A stretch of 35,180 nucleotides of DNA from an uncultured Patescibacteria group bacterium (GTDB lineage: Bacteria > Patescibacteriota > Minisyncoccia > Phycocordibacterales > UBA12088). Of the stretch, positions 18,116-27,420 are shown piece by piece; positions within the stretch are counted from its first letter, which is position 1; each line of letters starts with the position of its first letter. The DNA lies in assembly GCA_947259245.1 (NCBI GenBank), contig CAMYLP010000009.1:1-35180 (forward strand). The letters run 5' to 3'. The translations under genes were made by a program, and so were the position numbers. Below the pieces are notes generated by a model. It was given only the letters and a program-made list of their open reading frames with translations. It made no database searches and was not told the DNA's origin.

Positions 18116-19474
18116 CTAGAGGTAATCAAGAGGATTAAGGTATGCCTCAAAACCTGCCACAGGTACCCGTGCCGGTCCGCAGCTTGTAATGGCCTTTACG
18201 TCACCCAACGGAACTACATCTACACCTTTGTTTGCGTACACAGTAAAGTGGAGATGCGGCCCTGTGGAGTATCCGGTGTTACCGGAGTAGCCGAGCACCT
18301 GACCGGTGCTTACGCTTTGCCCGGCACTCACGTTAATGGATGAGAGGTGAGCATAGAGTGTTGCGAGACCGTTTCCGTGTCGTACGAGTACCCACTTTCC
18401 ATAGGAGAGACATCCTGCATACCTGTCTGTATCCCCCGTCTCTGCTACCGTCCCGCCAAGCGCTGCAAGTATCTTTGTACCTGTCGGTACACCAAAGTCG
18501 ATGCCGTTGTGCCCCTTGCCGTTGTACGCTCCGGACTGCGCAAAAGCGGTGTTACCGAAGTACTGGGTCAAACAGTAGTCGTTTCCAAAGGCACTCGCAC
18601 GCTGTCCACAGCTTGCCATGAGGCTTGGCTCAAATGGCCACCGCAGTACGCCAGAGCCAGCAGCAGGGATGGTGCTTGGATCAAGAATGAACTGTATCTG
18701 CGATTCAAAATCAGCGATCGCCTTTTCAAAGGCCTCACGGGCTGCTCGTTTATCAGCGAGTATACGTTGGTACTTGGCCTCCTCATTCTCTGTCTCATCG
18801 AGTAAAGAGTCCTTTTGGCTTCGCACATTTTCTACAGCGTTCTTCTCGCCCGAAAGATCTTGTTTCAAGGAATCCAACTCGTCGCGCTTATCAAGTGAAC
18901 GGTCCTTAGCATGTACATACTCGCTCTTGAGCGCAGCGAGTATCTGCACATCGTCTCTCAGCGACTGCTGCACCGTTGCCTGAGCAGCAAGCGTATCCCA
19001 AACCTCCGCCAATGACTCGTGACCGAGCAACATCTCAATGAATGTCTGACGTTCTATCTGGTCGATGGTGCGGAAGGATTGCGCGATGGCATCCATGTTC
19101 CGATCTATCTCAAGTTCCTTAATGTATATCTCACGTTCGAGCTCTTGTATCTCAAGATCGGTTGAATTTATCCGGCTTTCTGTTGCTTGAATCTCTGACT
19201 GCAACTTCTTTCGTGAGAGGTCTAGTTCGTATATTGCGCCTTGTAAGGTCTTCTTTTCAGCGCCTACCTGGGTGAGTTCGTGTTCATACTGGCGTATCTC
19301 AGCTTCAATAGCCTCCAACGCTTTTTGGCTTACGTCGATCTTTTTTCTAAGGTCTTCTACCGTTTCCTGTGCACCGACATCACCTGTAGGCACCACGTAG
19401 GTAGCACCAAGCACCGCGGTTGCTACCAAACACGCCATCAGCATTCCATATTGTGTGCGTGTGTGTAAATGCAT
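18116..19474 (-). CDS. M23 family peptidase with N-terminal coiled coil (EnvC/murein hydrolase activator-like)
   Basis: Signal/TM, long coiled coil, GHNGIDFGVPTGTKILAALGGTV and GPHLHFTVY. Confidence 0.93.
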   Translation of the reverse strand: MHLHTRTQYGMLMACLVATAVLGATYVVPTGDVGAQETVEDLRKKIDVSQKALEAIEAEIRQYEHELTQVGAEKKTLQGAIYELDLSRKKLQSEIQATESRINSTDLEIQELEREIYIKELEIDRNMDAIAQSFRTIDQIERQTFIEMLLGHESLAEVWDTLAAQATVQQSLRDDVQILAALKSEYVHAKDRSLDKRDELDSLKQDLSGEKNAVENVRSQKDSLLDETENEEAKYQRILADKRAAREAFEKAIADFESQIQFILDPSTIPAAGSGVLRWPFEPSLMASCGQRASAFGNDYCLTQYFGNTAFAQSGAYNGKGHNGIDFGVPTGTKILAALGGTVAETGDTDRYAGCLSYGKWVLVRHGNGLATLYAHLSSINVSAGQSVSTGQVLGYSGNTGYSTGPHLHFTVYANKGVDVVPLGDVKAITSCGPARVPVAGFEAYLNPLDYL

Positions 19475-19475
19475 A

Positions 19476-20816
19476 TTACAAATGTACCATTGCGGCAGAT
19501 ATCCTCGCTAGTGCCTCTTCTTTGCCAAGGGCTTCAGCAAGCAGAAACGGGTCCGGCGAACGTTCCTTGCCTGAAAGCGCGACGCGCATGGGCCACAGTA
19601 CGTTGCCCTTCCCTTCCTTTTCAGCGTACGACCAGAGTGCATTCTTTATCGCCCCTTGCGTAAAGGACTCAAGAGGCGTAAGTATGTTGACTATATGTTG
19701 TAGACGTTGCTTAATATTGTCCGGGGTTGGATCTTTCTTCCACGTGAGCTGTTCGACTGTTGGAGTTGGTCGTGTCTCGTAGAATGAGAACTCCCCCTGC
19801 TCTACCGCCTGTAAAAAATCACCACTGGTAGCGTATCGTTCCACCACATCCCGTATCGCTGCGGGTGAACGCATGAACACTTGATGGATCGTGCTATCTT
19901 CATCGAGTTGTGACGTGAAGAGTTCGAACTGCGTACGCTGATCTAGCCGGTCCCGGTGCTCACGTTGTAACCAACTGAGTTTTTCTATATCAAATACCGC
20001 GCCGGCCTTTTGTACCTGTGACAGTGAGAATCGTTGTACGAGCTCGGAAATGGTAAATATCTCTTCCTCCGTCCCGGGATTCCATCCAAGTAGTGCGAGA
20101 TAGTTGACTAGCGCTTCAGGTAGGTAGCCCTGAGCACGATATTCACTCAACGAAACAGCACCCTTCCGTTTCGACAACTTACTCCGGTCTGGTGCCAGTA
20201 TCAACGGCAAATGAGCGTACACTGGTCGAGTGAGACCGAGTGCCTCCTGTATCAGGATCTGTCGGGGGGTGTTGCTTATATGATCCTCTCCCCGTATCAC
20301 GTGCGTAATTCCCATCTGTGCGTCATCTACAACCACTGCAAGGTGATAGAGTGGGTCAGTGCGGCTACGGGCAATAACAAAGTCACCTAACTCCTGTGTT
20401 TCAAATGAAATGTCGCCGCGCACTTCATCGGTAAACGTTATGCTCTTGCCTGCGTTCCGTAAACGAACAACCTCAACCGTGCGACTTGTATCGTTCTTTG
20501 CGGTCTCTTTAGATACATACGCTGCGCCCGAGGCAATGAGTGCGTCTAGCGCATCAGTGTAGTGAGTTGTCCGTTCACTCTGCCTGACCAACTCATCATG
20601 TGCAAGACCGAGCCACATGAGTCCCTCCAAAATGTCTCTCTCATATTCTTTCTTGCTCCGCGTACTGTCGGTATCCTCTATACGTACTACGAAGCGCCCA
20701 TTGTGCTTCCTTGCATACAGCCAGTTGAATAGCGCTGAACGGGCAGTGCCAATATGGAAGAGGCCCGTGGGACTCGGTGCGATACGTGTCACAACTTGTG
20801 TACCCTTCGTGCTCAT
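19476..20816 (-). CDS. gltX: glutamyl-tRNA synthetase
   Basis: TRIAPSPTGLFHIGTARSALFNWLYA, RIEDTDSTRSKKEYE, KLSKRKGAVSL. Confidence 0.96.
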   Translation of the reverse strand: MSTKGTQVVTRIAPSPTGLFHIGTARSALFNWLYARKHNGRFVVRIEDTDSTRSKKEYERDILEGLMWLGLAHDELVRQSERTTHYTDALDALIASGAAYVSKETAKNDTSRTVEVVRLRNAGKSITFTDEVRGDISFETQELGDFVIARSRTDPLYHLAVVVDDAQMGITHVIRGEDHISNTPRQILIQEALGLTRPVYAHLPLILAPDRSKLSKRKGAVSLSEYRAQGYLPEALVNYLALLGWNPGTEEEIFTISELVQRFSLSQVQKAGAVFDIEKLSWLQREHRDRLDQRTQFELFTSQLDEDSTIHQVFMRSPAAIRDVVERYATSGDFLQAVEQGEFSFYETRPTPTVEQLTWKKDPTPDNIKQRLQHIVNILTPLESFTQGAIKNALWSYAEKEGKGNVLWPMRVALSGKERSPDPFLLAEALGKEEALARISAAMVHL

Positions 20817-20818
20817 AA

Positions 20819-21949
20819 TCACTGTTCATGCTCAAGAACCATGCGGAGCAGTTCCTCCGCAATGGTGTGCGCCGCCTGTGGACGCGCAAAGGCGCGAGCT
20901 CCTGCGCGCATATCCTCCTGCACCTTTGTGTCGGTCAAGATACGGACTGCCTCACTCAACAGTACATGCGGTGTCATATTCTCCTGTTCAATGACCAGTG
21001 CACCCCCTGCCCGCGCATAAGCGTACGCGTTCGAACGTTGGTCGCGGCTTACGTCTTCTGGTATCGGAATAAGTATTGCTGGCTTTTCTGCACAGGCAAT
21101 CTCAAAGATCGAACCGGATCCTGCACGAGACACGATGAGATCGGCAGCAGAGTACGCTTGCTTCAACTCCTCAACCTCGAGGTATGGTACCGATTTGTAA
21201 CGTCCTATGTTAGGGTCGTTCTTAACCTCCATATCAATCATCGACGAAAATGCATCGTACTTTTCCTTCCCTGTCACATGCACCACCTGGAATTGCTGTA
21301 GAAGATCAGGAAGTGCCTGCAGCAGCACCGTATTGAGCGCCTCAGCACCCTGCGAGCCACCGATGAAAAGTAGGGTTGGTAAGTCCGGCTGCAGTCCGAA
21401 CTGTTCGTGTCCGCCACGACCGGCGGGTGTTCGTAGCTCAGCGCGGACAGGGTTTCCAACGTGCGCAATATGAGCTTTCTGTACAAAGAAATCGGCGGCC
21501 TCTGGATAACTAATGCCAACACGTTCTGCAAACTTGCCAGCCCAGATATTCGCACGACCAGGGACGGAATCCGAATCATGCACGAACACTGGTATCTGAA
21601 GTATACGTGCAGCCATAACGACAGGTACGGTCACATATCCTCCCTTGCTAAAAATAATGTCAGGGTACAGCTTATACAGGGTACGTAAGGCCGTTGGTAC
21701 TCCAATGAGAGTTTTCAAAAAATCAGAACCATTTTTTAGTGAAAAATACGTACGCATCTTACCCGCCTCTACGTGCTTGTACTTGATATTGTACCGTTTG
21801 AGGGTCGCCTCATCGTATGGATGGTTGCTCAAATAGTACAGCTCAGGCCGCACGAGACCATGCTCTTTCACCAGGGCGTCTATTTCCTGGACAACCGCAA
21901 TGAGCGGCACAAAGTGTCCTCCGCCTGCACCAGTTAGTACTATCTTCAT
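20819..21949 (-). CDS. murG: UDP-N-acetylglucosamine--N-acetylmuramyl-(pentapeptide) pyrophosphoryl-undecaprenol GlcNAc transferase
   Basis: TGAGGGHFVPLIAVVQEI, FSKGGYVTVPVVMAA, FIGGSQGAEALN, SRAGSGSIFEIACAEKPAILIPIPE. Confidence 0.95.
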   Translation of the reverse strand: MKIVLTGAGGGHFVPLIAVVQEIDALVKEHGLVRPELYYLSNHPYDEATLKRYNIKYKHVEAGKMRTYFSLKNGSDFLKTLIGVPTALRTLYKLYPDIIFSKGGYVTVPVVMAARILQIPVFVHDSDSVPGRANIWAGKFAERVGISYPEAADFFVQKAHIAHVGNPVRAELRTPAGRGGHEQFGLQPDLPTLLFIGGSQGAEALNTVLLQALPDLLQQFQVVHVTGKEKYDAFSSMIDMEVKNDPNIGRYKSVPYLEVEELKQAYSAADLIVSRAGSGSIFEIACAEKPAILIPIPEDVSRDQRSNAYAYARAGGALVIEQENMTPHVLLSEAVRILTDTKVQEDMRAGARAFARPQAAHTIAEELLRMVLEHEQ

Positions 21950-23064
21950 ATGGTTCGTTTGTTAATAACAGCGTAGCGACTAATGTTTAGTACGATGCCA
22001 ACACCAGAGAGTGCCAGCAACAACGAGGTACCCCCGTGACTAATGAACGTAAGCGGCTCACCCGTCAAAGGCATGAGTCCTAGCATTGACGCAATATTCA
22101 TAAATGCCTGCGTCACCACCAGTATAACAACCCCCACAACCACGAGTCCACCGAACCTATCGGGGGCGCGTGCCGCGATTTGAAGACCTCGTATAGCGAA
22201 GAACAAAAACAGTGCGATTATCGACACACTTCCTACGAAGCCAAACTCCTCTGCCGCGACACTAAATATTGAATCTCCTATGGGCTCAGGAAGGTAGTTG
22301 AATTTTTGGACACTCTGTCCGTAGCCACGCCCCACCACCTGTCCCGAACCGATAGCGATCAGTGATTGCTTTATTTGATACCCACTACCCTGGGGATCGG
22401 CCACAGGATTGAAAAATGTCGTAACACGGTCCAGCAAGTACGGTCGCGCTGAGGCAAGCATGACCAAGCCTATGAACATGAAGAAACCCAGAAGTGCCAT
22501 GTGCCTGATGCGCATGCCAGCTGTCAAACTCATAGCCACTCCGGTCGCCGCCATGATGGCAAACGTGCCTGTGTCGGGCTGTAACAGTAGTATCACCGCT
22601 GAGAGTCCGAGTGTAATGAACAGACCCGCAAGCGCATACCGAACGTCGTTCATTTTTTTATAGTACAAACTATAGTACCACCCGAGACACAAGACGAAGG
22701 CTAATTTCAGTATTTCAGCAGGTTGTATGGAGAATGAAAATATCGACAACCAACGACGTGCACCATTCGCCTCATATCCCAGACCTGGGATGAAAACAAG
22801 CGCGGTCACAAGCAGCGCCGCAACAAAAAAGTACGGACTCATGTGACGGTACCGACGGTACGGTATACGGGTGAGAATGGTCAGTGCGATGAGTCCGCCA
22901 CAAATGCCGAACAAAAATTGAGAGAGCGCTACACTTGAAAATTGTGCCCCATCACGCGCAAGAAGCCCAAGAGATGCAGAGCTGAAGATGAAAAACCCAA
23001 TAATCACCAGTGCGAGCGTCGCAAGTAACAATGGCCGATCAACATGCTTATGAGGACGTGGCAT
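21946..23064 (-). CDS. ftsW: SEDS glycosyltransferase FtsW-like
   Basis: Multi-TM; GYEANGARRWLSIFSFSIQPAEILKLAFV, LQPDTGTFAIMAATG, SHGGTSLLLALSGVGIVLNISRY. Confidence 0.93.
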   Translation of the reverse strand: MPRPHKHVDRPLLLATLALVIIGFFIFSSASLGLLARDGAQFSSVALSQFLFGICGGLIALTILTRIPYRRYRHMSPYFFVAALLVTALVFIPGLGYEANGARRWLSIFSFSIQPAEILKLAFVLCLGWYYSLYYKKMNDVRYALAGLFITLGLSAVILLLQPDTGTFAIMAATGVAMSLTAGMRIRHMALLGFFMFIGLVMLASARPYLLDRVTTFFNPVADPQGSGYQIKQSLIAIGSGQVVGRGYGQSVQKFNYLPEPIGDSIFSVAAEEFGFVGSVSIIALFLFFAIRGLQIAARAPDRFGGLVVVGVVILVVTQAFMNIASMLGLMPLTGEPLTFISHGGTSLLLALSGVGIVLNISRYAVINKRTI

Positions 23065-23070
23065 AGAGTA

Positions 23071-24150
23071 CTACTGCACCGAACCAGCAAGTGCGACTAT
23101 CACGCCAATGAATGCCACGATCATGGACAAAACCCAATACCGCATCGTCACTTTATAGGAAGGCCACCCAATCGATTCAAAGTGGTGGTGTATCGGTGCT
23201 ATACGAAAGACCTTCTTACTGAACAGCCGCTTACTCACAACTTGAATAACGTCTGAGGCGACGGTTACTACCAACGGGAACGCAATGAGCGGGAGGACCG
23301 CAACCCCTTTCCCCTCACCGAGTGTGTCTGTCATGAATGCGGTAATGGTTAACGCGAGCGTCAAACCCATAACACCCGTTTCGGTCATGTAAAATCGTGC
23401 AGGAGGTATGTTGAACCATAGAAACGCAAGCAACCCCCCCACAACGGTGCCACAGAACGCCGCAAGATCGATTTGGTTCTGAGCGATAGCAATGACACCG
23501 TAGCTTGCAAACATAATCGCAAATACACCGCCGGCGAGGCCGTCGACACCATCTATGACACCACCTGCATACACAGCAATACCTACAGCGACAAAAAACA
23601 GCATGAACCACGCACCAAGATCTATGGCACCATTGAACGGCACGGATATTTGCGATACTTCAAGCTTGTCGTAGAACCACCAAGCGGCAAACAAACACAC
23701 GGCGCCAACCACACTGAGGCGTTTACTGAGTGAAAGACCTCCTGCGAAGTGTGTGCCTGTGCCACGTACTTCCAAGAGATCGTCTAGGAAACCCACAACC
23801 GCTCCAACGAAGAGTGCAAATACCGGCAACCATGTTTGACTTCGTGATAAGAAGTCGAGCTTGTTCAACAGATCGCCTCCGATAGTACGTTCGAGAAACC
23901 AAATACCGAACATAGTCAGGAACACACTCGCCCAGACCACTATTCCGCCCATGCGTGGCGTATTCACTTCTCTCTCCTTGTGGAGTGCATCAAACAGCGG
24001 TGTGCCCCCACCCGCATAACCAACTTTCCCTGCTTTCTTTTTCCAGCATTTATGCTTGTACAGGTAATGCGTTACGATAGGAGTTATCGCTATGCCAATG
24101 AAGAACGCTATGGCGGTGGGGCTGAGTACTTTTATGAGGTCAACAACCAT
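23071..24150 (-). CDS. mraY: phospho-N-acetylmuramoyl-pentapeptide-transferase
   Basis: TPRMGGIVVW, GFLDDLLEVR, DGVDGLAGG, GVAVLPLIAFPLVVTVASDVIQV, RIAPIHHHFESIGW. Confidence 0.95.
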   Translation of the reverse strand: MVVDLIKVLSPTAIAFFIGIAITPIVTHYLYKHKCWKKKAGKVGYAGGGTPLFDALHKEREVNTPRMGGIVVWASVFLTMFGIWFLERTIGGDLLNKLDFLSRSQTWLPVFALFVGAVVGFLDDLLEVRGTGTHFAGGLSLSKRLSVVGAVCLFAAWWFYDKLEVSQISVPFNGAIDLGAWFMLFFVAVGIAVYAGGVIDGVDGLAGGVFAIMFASYGVIAIAQNQIDLAAFCGTVVGGLLAFLWFNIPPARFYMTETGVMGLTLALTITAFMTDTLGEGKGVAVLPLIAFPLVVTVASDVIQVVSKRLFSKKVFRIAPIHHHFESIGWPSYKVTMRYWVLSMIVAFIGVIVALAGSVQ

Positions 24151-24227
24151 TGTATCTGTCCCACCAGTATAGCATTTTCTTGGCTTGAACTATAGGCATA
24201 ATGCTGCCGAACGCTGTTGTGTAACCA

Positions 24228-24256
24228 TTGACAGTAAAGCTATTTTAGGTTATTAT
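24228..24256 (+). promoter_or_regulatory. near-consensus sigma70 promoter
   Basis: TTGACA (24228-24233), 17-nt spacer, TATTAT (24251-24256); about 49 nt upstream of ATG 24306, which has GGAGG at 24296-24300. Confidence 0.75.
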
Positions 24257-24305
24257 TGCGCGTGGAGCCTGCCCATCGCAGGTGTTTTGTTATCCGGAGG
24301 CAGTC

Positions 24306-25166
24306 ATGTCTGATACAGGAGAGCGGTGTTCCCTCAAAATGGTCGCAGTGTACATGTTTGTCGTTGGCGCATCTATAGCGCTGAACGTGGTTGCGGCGAT
24401 CGCACTGCTGTTGCCATTCGGGGCAGCAGCAGAGAAAGCGACGTCAGTCGCAACCGAGTGTTCCCACGTTAAGCTTGAGGCGCTGACAGCACTTATGGAG
24501 CGCACCACTAAGGAGCAGGAGCGCATGTATGGCCTTGTGAAGCAAATGATCGAACTGCAACACCAGCAACTCAGGCTAAGAGTCGATCAGGAAGTTTCTT
24601 CGATAGGTGATCGGCGGAAACCAGAGGGTTTGGTAGGTCGTGGAAATCTTGACGGTAGTGGTGCAGATGCACATGCTCGTGAAGAGGTCCAGGTGGCACC
24701 AAATGTATCACTTCCCACCTCCCTTCCAGACACCATCGTCCTCTCGGAGCGTATGAGCATTAAGTGGGACGGTACGGACGGTATGGTCTACCTCACCATA
24801 CCAAAGGAGGAGCTTGACTATGGATTTGCGGCATTCACGCTGCATGATAAGCACTTCCATCCGAGCACGGTTCCAGACGGTGCATACGGTGCCAAGGGCT
24901 ATGCTGACAATACCCACGAGTCGAGACTGTTGTTTCTCAACATGCTGGTATCACATCCCGCAAACGCCGACATCCTTGCGCCTGTTCTCGAGCATCTGCA
25001 CGAGGATGGTACGCTCGATATCGGTGCATGGAACCACATGCTGTACGGTGATATCACTATCCCGCTAGCATACGTCGACATGGACCGAATACTCGACTTG
25101 CAGGCACAGTTCGAAGAACTGGAACCAGGAGAGTACCTTAGCAACATCCACGCATTGTTTGCGTGA
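24306..25166 (+). CDS. orphan membrane-anchored protein with coiled coil and novel C-terminal domain
   Basis: TM MVAVYMFVVGASIALNVVAAIALLL, coiled coil TALMERTTKEQERMYGLVKQMIELQHQQLRLRV, globular C-terminus without recognised family; SD GGAGG upstream. Confidence 0.75.
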   Translation: MSDTGERCSLKMVAVYMFVVGASIALNVVAAIALLLPFGAAAEKATSVATECSHVKLEALTALMERTTKEQERMYGLVKQMIELQHQQLRLRVDQEVSSIGDRRKPEGLVGRGNLDGSGADAHAREEVQVAPNVSLPTSLPDTIVLSERMSIKWDGTDGMVYLTIPKEELDYGFAAFTLHDKHFHPSTVPDGAYGAKGYADNTHESRLLFLNMLVSHPANADILAPVLEHLHEDGTLDIGAWNHMLYGDITIPLAYVDMDRILDLQAQFEELEPGEYLSNIHALFA

Positions 25167-25230
25167 CCGAAACGCCTCGGCAGGGCTACTTCAAAAAGAA
25201 AAATACAAGTACCCGCCACAGGCGGACTAC

Positions 25231-25254
25231 AAACCGGGCTAGACCCGGTTTTGT
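25231..25254. terminator. Rho-independent terminator
   Basis: AAACCGGG-ctaga-CCCGGTTTt perfect 8-bp stem (25231-25251); a smaller CCGCC-aca-GGCGG hairpin at 25213-25225 precedes it. Confidence 0.75.
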
Positions 25255-25304
25255 GCTATCTTGTAGCTTGGCAACATGTGGTAGAATAAGGGTCAACCTG
25301 CGAT

Positions 25305-26213
25305 ATGCCTTCGATACACCCCCGCATGATCACCATTGCACTAGCGCTTCTTATAGTGCTTGGTGTTGGTTCGCTCGTGCGTGCGATTCTCACTGAACGT
25401 CGTCTTGATGCGCTGGACACACAGCTGTCACAAACGTCACAAACGCTTGAAGACCTTTCTCGTACAGTAGATATACGCATGGATGCACAGCAGCAGCTTA
25501 CGGTGCAGCTGTCAGACCGTCTATATACAGAAGAGAAGATCGTTAGGGATATATCAGACTATTTGGAAGAATTTGACGAAGATGTTGATGATCTATCTAG
25601 CACAGTACGGACGCTGGAAAAGCTATCGACGACAGATCCGGAACTACTGCAGAAGTATTCCCGTGTTTTTTTCTTGAACGAGCACTATATGCCTGTGGAT
25701 CTTGAAGAGATAGATGAAAAGTATACCTATCCCAGCGACAAGACGCTTAGTATACATGCTGATGTGTGGCCGTACCTCGAAGAACTGCTTGAGGAGGCAG
25801 AAGATGACCGCGTTGAGCTTATGGTGCTCTCCGGTTTCCGTTCGTTCGATGAGCAGAGCTCCCTAAAGGACGAGTACCTCGTGCGGTACGGTACCGGCGC
25901 CAACACCTTCAGCGCCGACCAGGGCTATAGTGAGCACCAACTCGGCACGTCCGTCGACTTTACAGAGCCCGACGGTGGAGACAATCTTGATACCTTCGGC
26001 TCAACAGAAGAGTTCAAATGGCTGATGAAGAATGCGCATAAATATGGTTTTGTACTCTCTTACCCTGAAGACAACGACTATTATGTTTACGAACCGTGGC
26101 ACTGGCGTTTTGTTGGTGAAGAACTTGCCCGTGACCTGCGCCGTAACGATAAGTATCTGTACGAGTTGGAGCAGCGTGAGATCGACGGGTATCTGGGTGA
26201 TTTGTTCGACTAA
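25305..26213 (+). CDS. membrane-anchored M15 family D,D-carboxypeptidase (VanY-like) with coiled coil
   Basis: N-terminal TM and coiled coil; VLSGFRSFDEQ, GYSEHQLGTSVDF, YEPWHWRFVG. Confidence 0.92.
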   Translation: MPSIHPRMITIALALLIVLGVGSLVRAILTERRLDALDTQLSQTSQTLEDLSRTVDIRMDAQQQLTVQLSDRLYTEEKIVRDISDYLEEFDEDVDDLSSTVRTLEKLSTTDPELLQKYSRVFFLNEHYMPVDLEEIDEKYTYPSDKTLSIHADVWPYLEELLEEAEDDRVELMVLSGFRSFDEQSSLKDEYLVRYGTGANTFSADQGYSEHQLGTSVDFTEPDGGDNLDTFGSTEEFKWLMKNAHKYGFVLSYPEDNDYYVYEPWHWRFVGEELARDLRRNDKYLYELEQREIDGYLGDLFD

Positions 26214-26224
26214 CCTGATGCGAC

Positions 26225-26250
26225 AAAAACCACCCGTAGGGGTGGTTTTT
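26225..26250. terminator. bidirectional Rho-independent terminator between convergent genes
   Basis: AAAAACCACCC-gtag-GGGTGGTTTTT perfect 11-bp inverted repeat. Confidence 0.9.
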
Positions 26251-26253
26251 CTG

Positions 26254-26649
26254 CTACCGTTTGCTCCACTGTGGCGCACGGCGTGCCTTCTTCAGACCAA
26301 ATTTTCTTCGTTCCTTCATACGCGGATCACGACGTAGATATCCAGCCCCTTTCAGCGGGACTCGAAGGTTTTCCTCATACTTGGTGAGTGCACGTGCAAT
26401 ACCGTGTCGTACCGCCTCCGATTGTGATGAGATGCCACCACCCTTAACATGAACTGAGACATTGAACTTCTGGTCTAATCCTTCAACATCAAAAGGTTCT
26501 GCAATATGCCTACGGAGTACGTCGGTTGGAAAGTACTCGTCAACACTCTTATCATTTACCGTAACCGCATGCTTCCCTGCCGGCGTGATACGGACTCTCG
26601 CCGTTGAGGTTTTACGGCGCCCAATTGCCTCAATGTATCGATCAGCCAT
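26254..26649 (-). CDS. rpsI: 30S ribosomal protein S9
   Basis: MADRYIEAIGRRKTSTARVRI ... DPRMKERRKFGLKKARRAPQWSKR. Confidence 0.97.
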   Translation of the reverse strand: MADRYIEAIGRRKTSTARVRITPAGKHAVTVNDKSVDEYFPTDVLRRHIAEPFDVEGLDQKFNVSVHVKGGGISSQSEAVRHGIARALTKYEENLRVPLKGAGYLRRDPRMKERRKFGLKKARRAPQWSKR

Positions 26650-26652
26650 AAT

Positions 26653-27018
26653 TTATTCAAGTATCGTTAAGTTCTTCATGCGAACAGCGCGCAGTCGGTT
26701 GTTCGGCAACATGCCGTACACTGCCTTGCGTAAAATTTCACGGTACCCCTTCTTCGCGATGACCTGAGACATAGGTTCTCGTCGTAGACCTCCAGGATAT
26801 CCAGAGTATCGCTGATACGTTTTCTGTGCACGTTTTCGTTCATCGATAAACAATTTGCTCGCATTTTCTACGGTTACTTGGACCGGTGCAGCTTGATGAC
26901 GAACAGCATCAGTCCTATTCTTGCCCATCAACAGATGAGCAACTTCTGTAGCCACGCGGCCAAGGCGCTTTCCCTGCGCGTCTATTGTATGTTCTTGTAT
27001 TGGTGCTTGTGCTTTCAT
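26653..27018 (-). CDS. rplM: 50S ribosomal protein L13
   Basis: IDAQGKRLGRVATEVAHLLMGKNRTD ... KTYQRYSGYPGGLR ... AVYGMLPNNRLR. Confidence 0.96.
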   Translation of the reverse strand: MKAQAPIQEHTIDAQGKRLGRVATEVAHLLMGKNRTDAVRHQAAPVQVTVENASKLFIDERKRAQKTYQRYSGYPGGLRREPMSQVIAKKGYREILRKAVYGMLPNNRLRAVRMKNLTILE

Positions 27019-27027
27019 AGGTCCATT

Positions 27028-27381
27028 CTATACAAATCCGATGAATGCTTTTGTCGCACCGTCACCTGCCCGTGTACCAACGCGTACGATACGCACATAC
27101 CCTCCCGGTCGATCTTTGTACTTTGGCCCGATTTCAACAAATAGCTTGCTGGTTGCCCGTGCGTCGTTGCCAAGGCGGGCACTAACAAGACGACGGTTTG
27201 CAACGGTATCTTCTCGAGCAACGGTCACGAGACGTTCAATAAAGGGTCGAAGACTCTTTGCCTTTGCCTCTGTTGTTATCATCTTTCCCTCGAGGATCAA
27301 GTTGTGTGCCAGAGATCGCATCAACGCTCTACGTACTTTACGTTCCCGTCCCAATTTCTTTACTTTGCTGTGATGTAACAT
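27028..27381 (-). CDS. rplQ: 50S ribosomal protein L17
   Basis: MLHHSKVKKLGRERKVRRALMRSLAHNLILEGKMITTEAKAKSLRPFIERLVTVA; start ATG 27381, 8 nt after a TATACT. Confidence 0.96.
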   Translation of the reverse strand: MLHHSKVKKLGRERKVRRALMRSLAHNLILEGKMITTEAKAKSLRPFIERLVTVAREDTVANRRLVSARLGNDARATSKLFVEIGPKYKDRPGGYVRIVRVGTRAGDGATKAFIGFV

Positions 27382-27420
27382 GGTGATTGAGTATACCGTT
27401 CCTATCTTGAATCGCAAGTG

